39,136 nucleotides of DNA from a virus: the IMG/VR virus record IMGVR_UViG_3300044522_000545, positions 1 to 39,136 of that record; one strand, written 5' to 3'. Under the pieces are notes generated by a model. That model was not told the DNA's origin. It worked only from the letters and a program-made list of their open reading frames with translations, and did not search any database. Below are positions 37,210 through 39,136 of the stretch, one piece after another. Each line of letters starts with the position of its first letter. Within the stretch, counting starts at the first letter, position 1. Both the position numbers and the translations under genes were made by a program.

Positions 37210-38386
37210 AGAACTTTCCACCATCTATAACACTAGGAAACTCAGCAGCAGCAGTACCACCTGTGATGGTAACAACAACTCCATTTCCGCCTTGTGTGAC
37301 ATTTACAGCACTCCCACGAAAATCAATATCTCCGATAGTACTTTTTACATATTTACCATTCATCTTGACACCAACGCCACCACCCGATGCTGCTAGCCAA
37401 TCGAACTTCGACAAATCGAAGGCAGGGTTAGCGAGTGGGGCAAATACTTTTTGGAGCCTCTCTAATAGGTTCTTTGAGTCTAGACTGACTATTTTAGTCG
37501 TTTTGTCATAAACAAGTGGGTATTGAACATCAGCGAGGGCATTTGTGCCGTCTGCGCCTTTAGGCCCTGCGATTCCTTGGTCTCCCTTGACTCCACGGGA
37601 ACCGCGAAAACCCCGATTTCCGTCTTTTCCATCGACCCCATTTTTACCATTTGACCCTACCGCGCCCCTCGCGCCCTTCTTGCCCGTTGAACCTTGGAGT
37701 CCCTGCGTACCTTGCGCTCCTTCTTCCCCTTGCAGACCTCGTTCTCCACGCTCCCCGTTGACCCCTGCGGCTCCTCGTTCTCCTTGGATGCCTTGGATCC
37801 CCTGTTCGCCTTGGATGCCTTGGATGCCCTGCTCGCCCCGTTCTCCGCGCTCTCCGTTAACTCCCGCTTCTCCTTGGTCACCTCTCTGACCAATTTCCCC
37901 AATATCTCCCTTTTCGCCCCTTTCTCCTGTTTGCCCCGCTTCGCCCTTCGACCCAACTGCACCTCTTTCGCCATCGAATCCATTATAGCCTCTTTCGCCT
38001 CGTTCTCCTTGATCTCCCCTTGCCCACGGGATTCCAAGGCTTCCTTGACTTTGTTCTTCAATCGTTTTAGGTTTTTCTTTCCTAGATGTCTCGACAAGGG
38101 GTGGCTCCTTTGAAATATGCCTCTCAACAAGGGAAAACATCATGTCTATGTTGACTGAGTCTCCCACAAGAACGAGATGCCCAACATCCTCATTGAAAAT
38201 GCACAATCTTTGGTGTCCCGTCCCCCTGCGATAGATTAGGGGGTATACAGCATCAGACTCTGAAACTACAGAGAAGTTGATTCCTCTAGGAATGTCCTTT
38301 AGGTTGGTGGCTAATGTGAAAACATCACCAATATTAGAATTGGTGATTTTTCCGTTGCCTACGAAACCCATGAAATCAGACTTCAT
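37208..38386 (-). CDS. collagen-like protein with N-terminal globular domain, 392 aa
   Basis: Residues 1-100 are a globular domain (FMGFVGNGKITNSNIGDVF ... GINFSVVSES ... RLCIFNEDVGHLVLVGD). Residues about 125-275 are a long charged collagen run with Glu/Arg pairs (GERGERGEQGIQGIQGEQG), of a more bacterial collagen type than the neutral run of the 35186 gene. The C-terminus (FAPLANPAFDLSKFDW ... GDIDFRGSAVNVTQGG) is a small foldon-like end. Start preceded by a late box and GAGG-like leader. Probably a tail fibre or head whisker. Confidence 0.8.
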   Translation of the reverse strand: MKSDFMGFVGNGKITNSNIGDVFTLATNLKDIPRGINFSVVSESDAVYPLIYRRGTGHQRLCIFNEDVGHLVLVGDSVNIDMMFSLVERHISKEPPLVETSRKEKPKTIEEQSQGSLGIPWARGDQGERGERGYNGFDGERGAVGSKGEAGQTGERGEKGDIGEIGQRGDQGEAGVNGERGERGEQGIQGIQGEQGIQGIQGERGAAGVNGERGERGLQGEEGAQGTQGLQGSTGKKGARGAVGSNGKNGVDGKDGNRGFRGSRGVKGDQGIAGPKGADGTNALADVQYPLVYDKTTKIVSLDSKNLLERLQKVFAPLANPAFDLSKFDWLAASGGGVGVKMNGKYVKSTIGDIDFRGSAVNVTQGGNGVVVTITGGTAAAEFPSVIDGGKF

Positions 38387-38408
38387 TCTCTAGGAAACCT
38401 CTGTTCCA

Positions 38409-38416
38409 TTATTTAG
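38409..38416 (-). promoter_or_regulatory. T4-type late promoter box (variant)
   Basis: CTAAATAA on the minus strand, in the short gap after thyX and before the collagen-like gene. Confidence 0.5.
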
Positions 38417-38418
38417 GG

Positions 38419-39084
38419 TTATGCGACAAGGGCTTTCCAAGACACGGGGAACAATGGTTGAATAATTTCTGAGATTGCCTTTGCAAACATTTGAACTTCC
38501 CATTGGGCATGGGGATCTAGGCGTAGTTTACACACCCGTGCGTATGCCGCCAAGGATCCTGTCCAGATCCATTCTGTGTACATCCCCTGTGGGAGAACAA
38601 AACGAGCCTGTTCTGGAGCAACTCCATGATCAAGTAACTCTTGGTAAATCTCTATGGCATCATCACACACATCACGGTAACGCTGCTCCTGTTTGGTTGT
38701 ATACTTCATAAAATCTGAACTACCCTGTTTGGCTCCATCGGTAGGAGAGGATCTCCACTTTGGGGTGTAGTATTCAGGGATATCTTTGCAATATCTTCTC
38801 GATTTTTCATTTTCTGAGAAGCCTACCTTACTCTTAAATAGTTGAGTCCTAATTGAAATAGGAGCCTTAACTCTAAGAGTGATCTGTGGATGACTAAAAG
38901 GAGTCCAATGATTATGCTTTGCCAAATACTCAATCAATTTCTGATCTTTCAAAGAAAGAGAGCCATCTTTATTGGGAATAGATACCTTGTCGAAGGACAC
39001 ACGGGCTGCTTGGCAAATTGATAAATCTGATCCCATCACATCAATAAATTCAACGAACCCATGATCTAAAACATCAATTTTCAT
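38419..39084 (-). CDS. thyX: flavin-dependent thymidylate synthase, 221 aa
   Basis: Carries the ThyX signature in its phage-type form: residues 79-98 contain R-T-Q-L-F-K ... S-E-N-E-K-S-R-R-Y, i.e. the S-x-N-E-x-S-x-R-Y half of the classical RHRxxSxNExSxRY motif, with a divergent first half (no HR pair). Other conserved parts: HWTPFSHPQITLRVKAPISIRTQLF and APEQARFVLPQGMYTEWIWTGSLAA. It makes dTMP from dUMP using FAD, NADPH and methylene-tetrahydrofolate. ATG at 39084 overlaps the upstream stop by 11 bp, which favours this start over 39108 or 39114. Works with NrdJ in deoxynucleotide supply. Confidence 0.92.
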   Translation of the reverse strand: MKIDVLDHGFVEFIDVMGSDLSICQAARVSFDKVSIPNKDGSLSLKDQKLIEYLAKHNHWTPFSHPQITLRVKAPISIRTQLFKSKVGFSENEKSRRYCKDIPEYYTPKWRSSPTDGAKQGSSDFMKYTTKQEQRYRDVCDDAIEIYQELLDHGVAPEQARFVLPQGMYTEWIWTGSLAAYARVCKLRLDPHAQWEVQMFAKAISEIIQPLFPVSWKALVA

Positions 39085-39136
39085 TATTACCACTTGCTCC
39101 TGCTTCATCAACATAGTAGAACTCTATGCCTTCGAC
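39074..39136 (-). CDS. 3' end of a gene upstream of thyX (partial)
   Basis: Open from the window edge (39136) to TGA at 39074-39076, giving the last 20 residues, VEGIEFYYVDEAGASGNNEN. The stop overlaps the thyX ATG by 11 bp, a coupling arrangement that supports both frames. Too short to assign. Confidence 0.6.
   Translation of the reverse strand, partial: VEGIEFYYVDEAGASGNNEN

Noticed and set aside
36059-38113. Cys-rich and Pro-rich plus-strand ORFs opposite the collagen-like genes
   Set aside because: Composition (CCTCDAL..., PSAPLGP...) is the reverse complement of Gly-x-y codons; no ribosome-binding site or promoter.

Overview
The window is part of the genome of a tailed phage of the broad T4-like superfamily that infects a Gram-negative host. 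Recognisable parts are: a gp32-type single-strand DNA-binding protein, next to a small protein resembling the late-transcription co-activator gp33; T4-type late promoter boxes (consensus NNTAAATA, including perfect TATAAATA); a RuvC-like junction resolvase; a PD-(D/E)XK exonuclease; a class II ribonucleotide reductase carrying a mini-intein; flavin-dependent thymidylate synthase (ThyX); a gp19-like tail-tube-fold protein; collagen-like fibre proteins; and a beta-helix spike. The gene mix is closest to what I know of marine and cyanophage T4-like viruses. A lipoprotein with a C-terminal membrane anchor (candidate unimolecular spanin) points to an outer membrane in the host. The host species cannot be named from this sequence.

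Region 1 (1-600) holds the end of an upstream gene, one hypothetical gene and an amber-interrupted ORF. Region 2 (about 600-6460) is the most unusual part: 14 consecutive one-gene cassettes. Each has a near-consensus sigma70 promoter (TTGACA, usually 17 bp, extended -10 TGGTATACT), and in all 13 coding cassettes the ATG lies exactly 6 nt after the -10 hexamer, so the expected transcription start is the A of the ATG (leaderless mRNA). Each cassette ends in its own strong hairpin terminator, usually with a GNRA-type tetraloop. The encoded proteins are small (62-155 aa), mostly begin MKNT/MKTT/MKTS, and are unknown to me; they look like early host-takeover proteins. One cassette has no ORF and may make a ~63-nt RNA.

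Region 3 (about 6460-13570, plus strand) carries late genes. Several begin with a short N-terminus containing an L/I-x-E site that resembles the capsid-targeting sequence of T4 internal head proteins. I infer that they are packaged and injected with the DNA. Among them are a basic H1-like protein, a tandem-duplicated protein, a GP88/DUF7227-like protein and a low-complexity repeat protein. Region 4 (13570-19935) has a candidate nuclease and RuvC, a lysis pair (holin-like and spanin-like), and a minus-strand operon ending in an 828-aa protein with fifteen perfect-length 26-residue repeats and a capsid-targeting-like N-terminus.

Region 5 (19935-22830) holds the exonuclease, small genes, gp32 and gp33-like. 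Region 6 (22870-28805, plus) encodes virion surface proteins including a 1300-aa beta-helix protein. Region 7 (28911-39136, minus) has the tail-tube-fold protein, the intein-split ribonucleotide reductase, a LamG-like protein, three collagen-like proteins, a large structural protein, ThyX and the 3' end of one more gene.

Five late genes (4011, 6832, 12607 and 14551 on plus; 21300 on minus) also have their ATG exactly 5 nt after the late box, so leaderless initiation seems to be used with both promoter classes. Other late genes have ordinary Shine-Dalgarno leaders.
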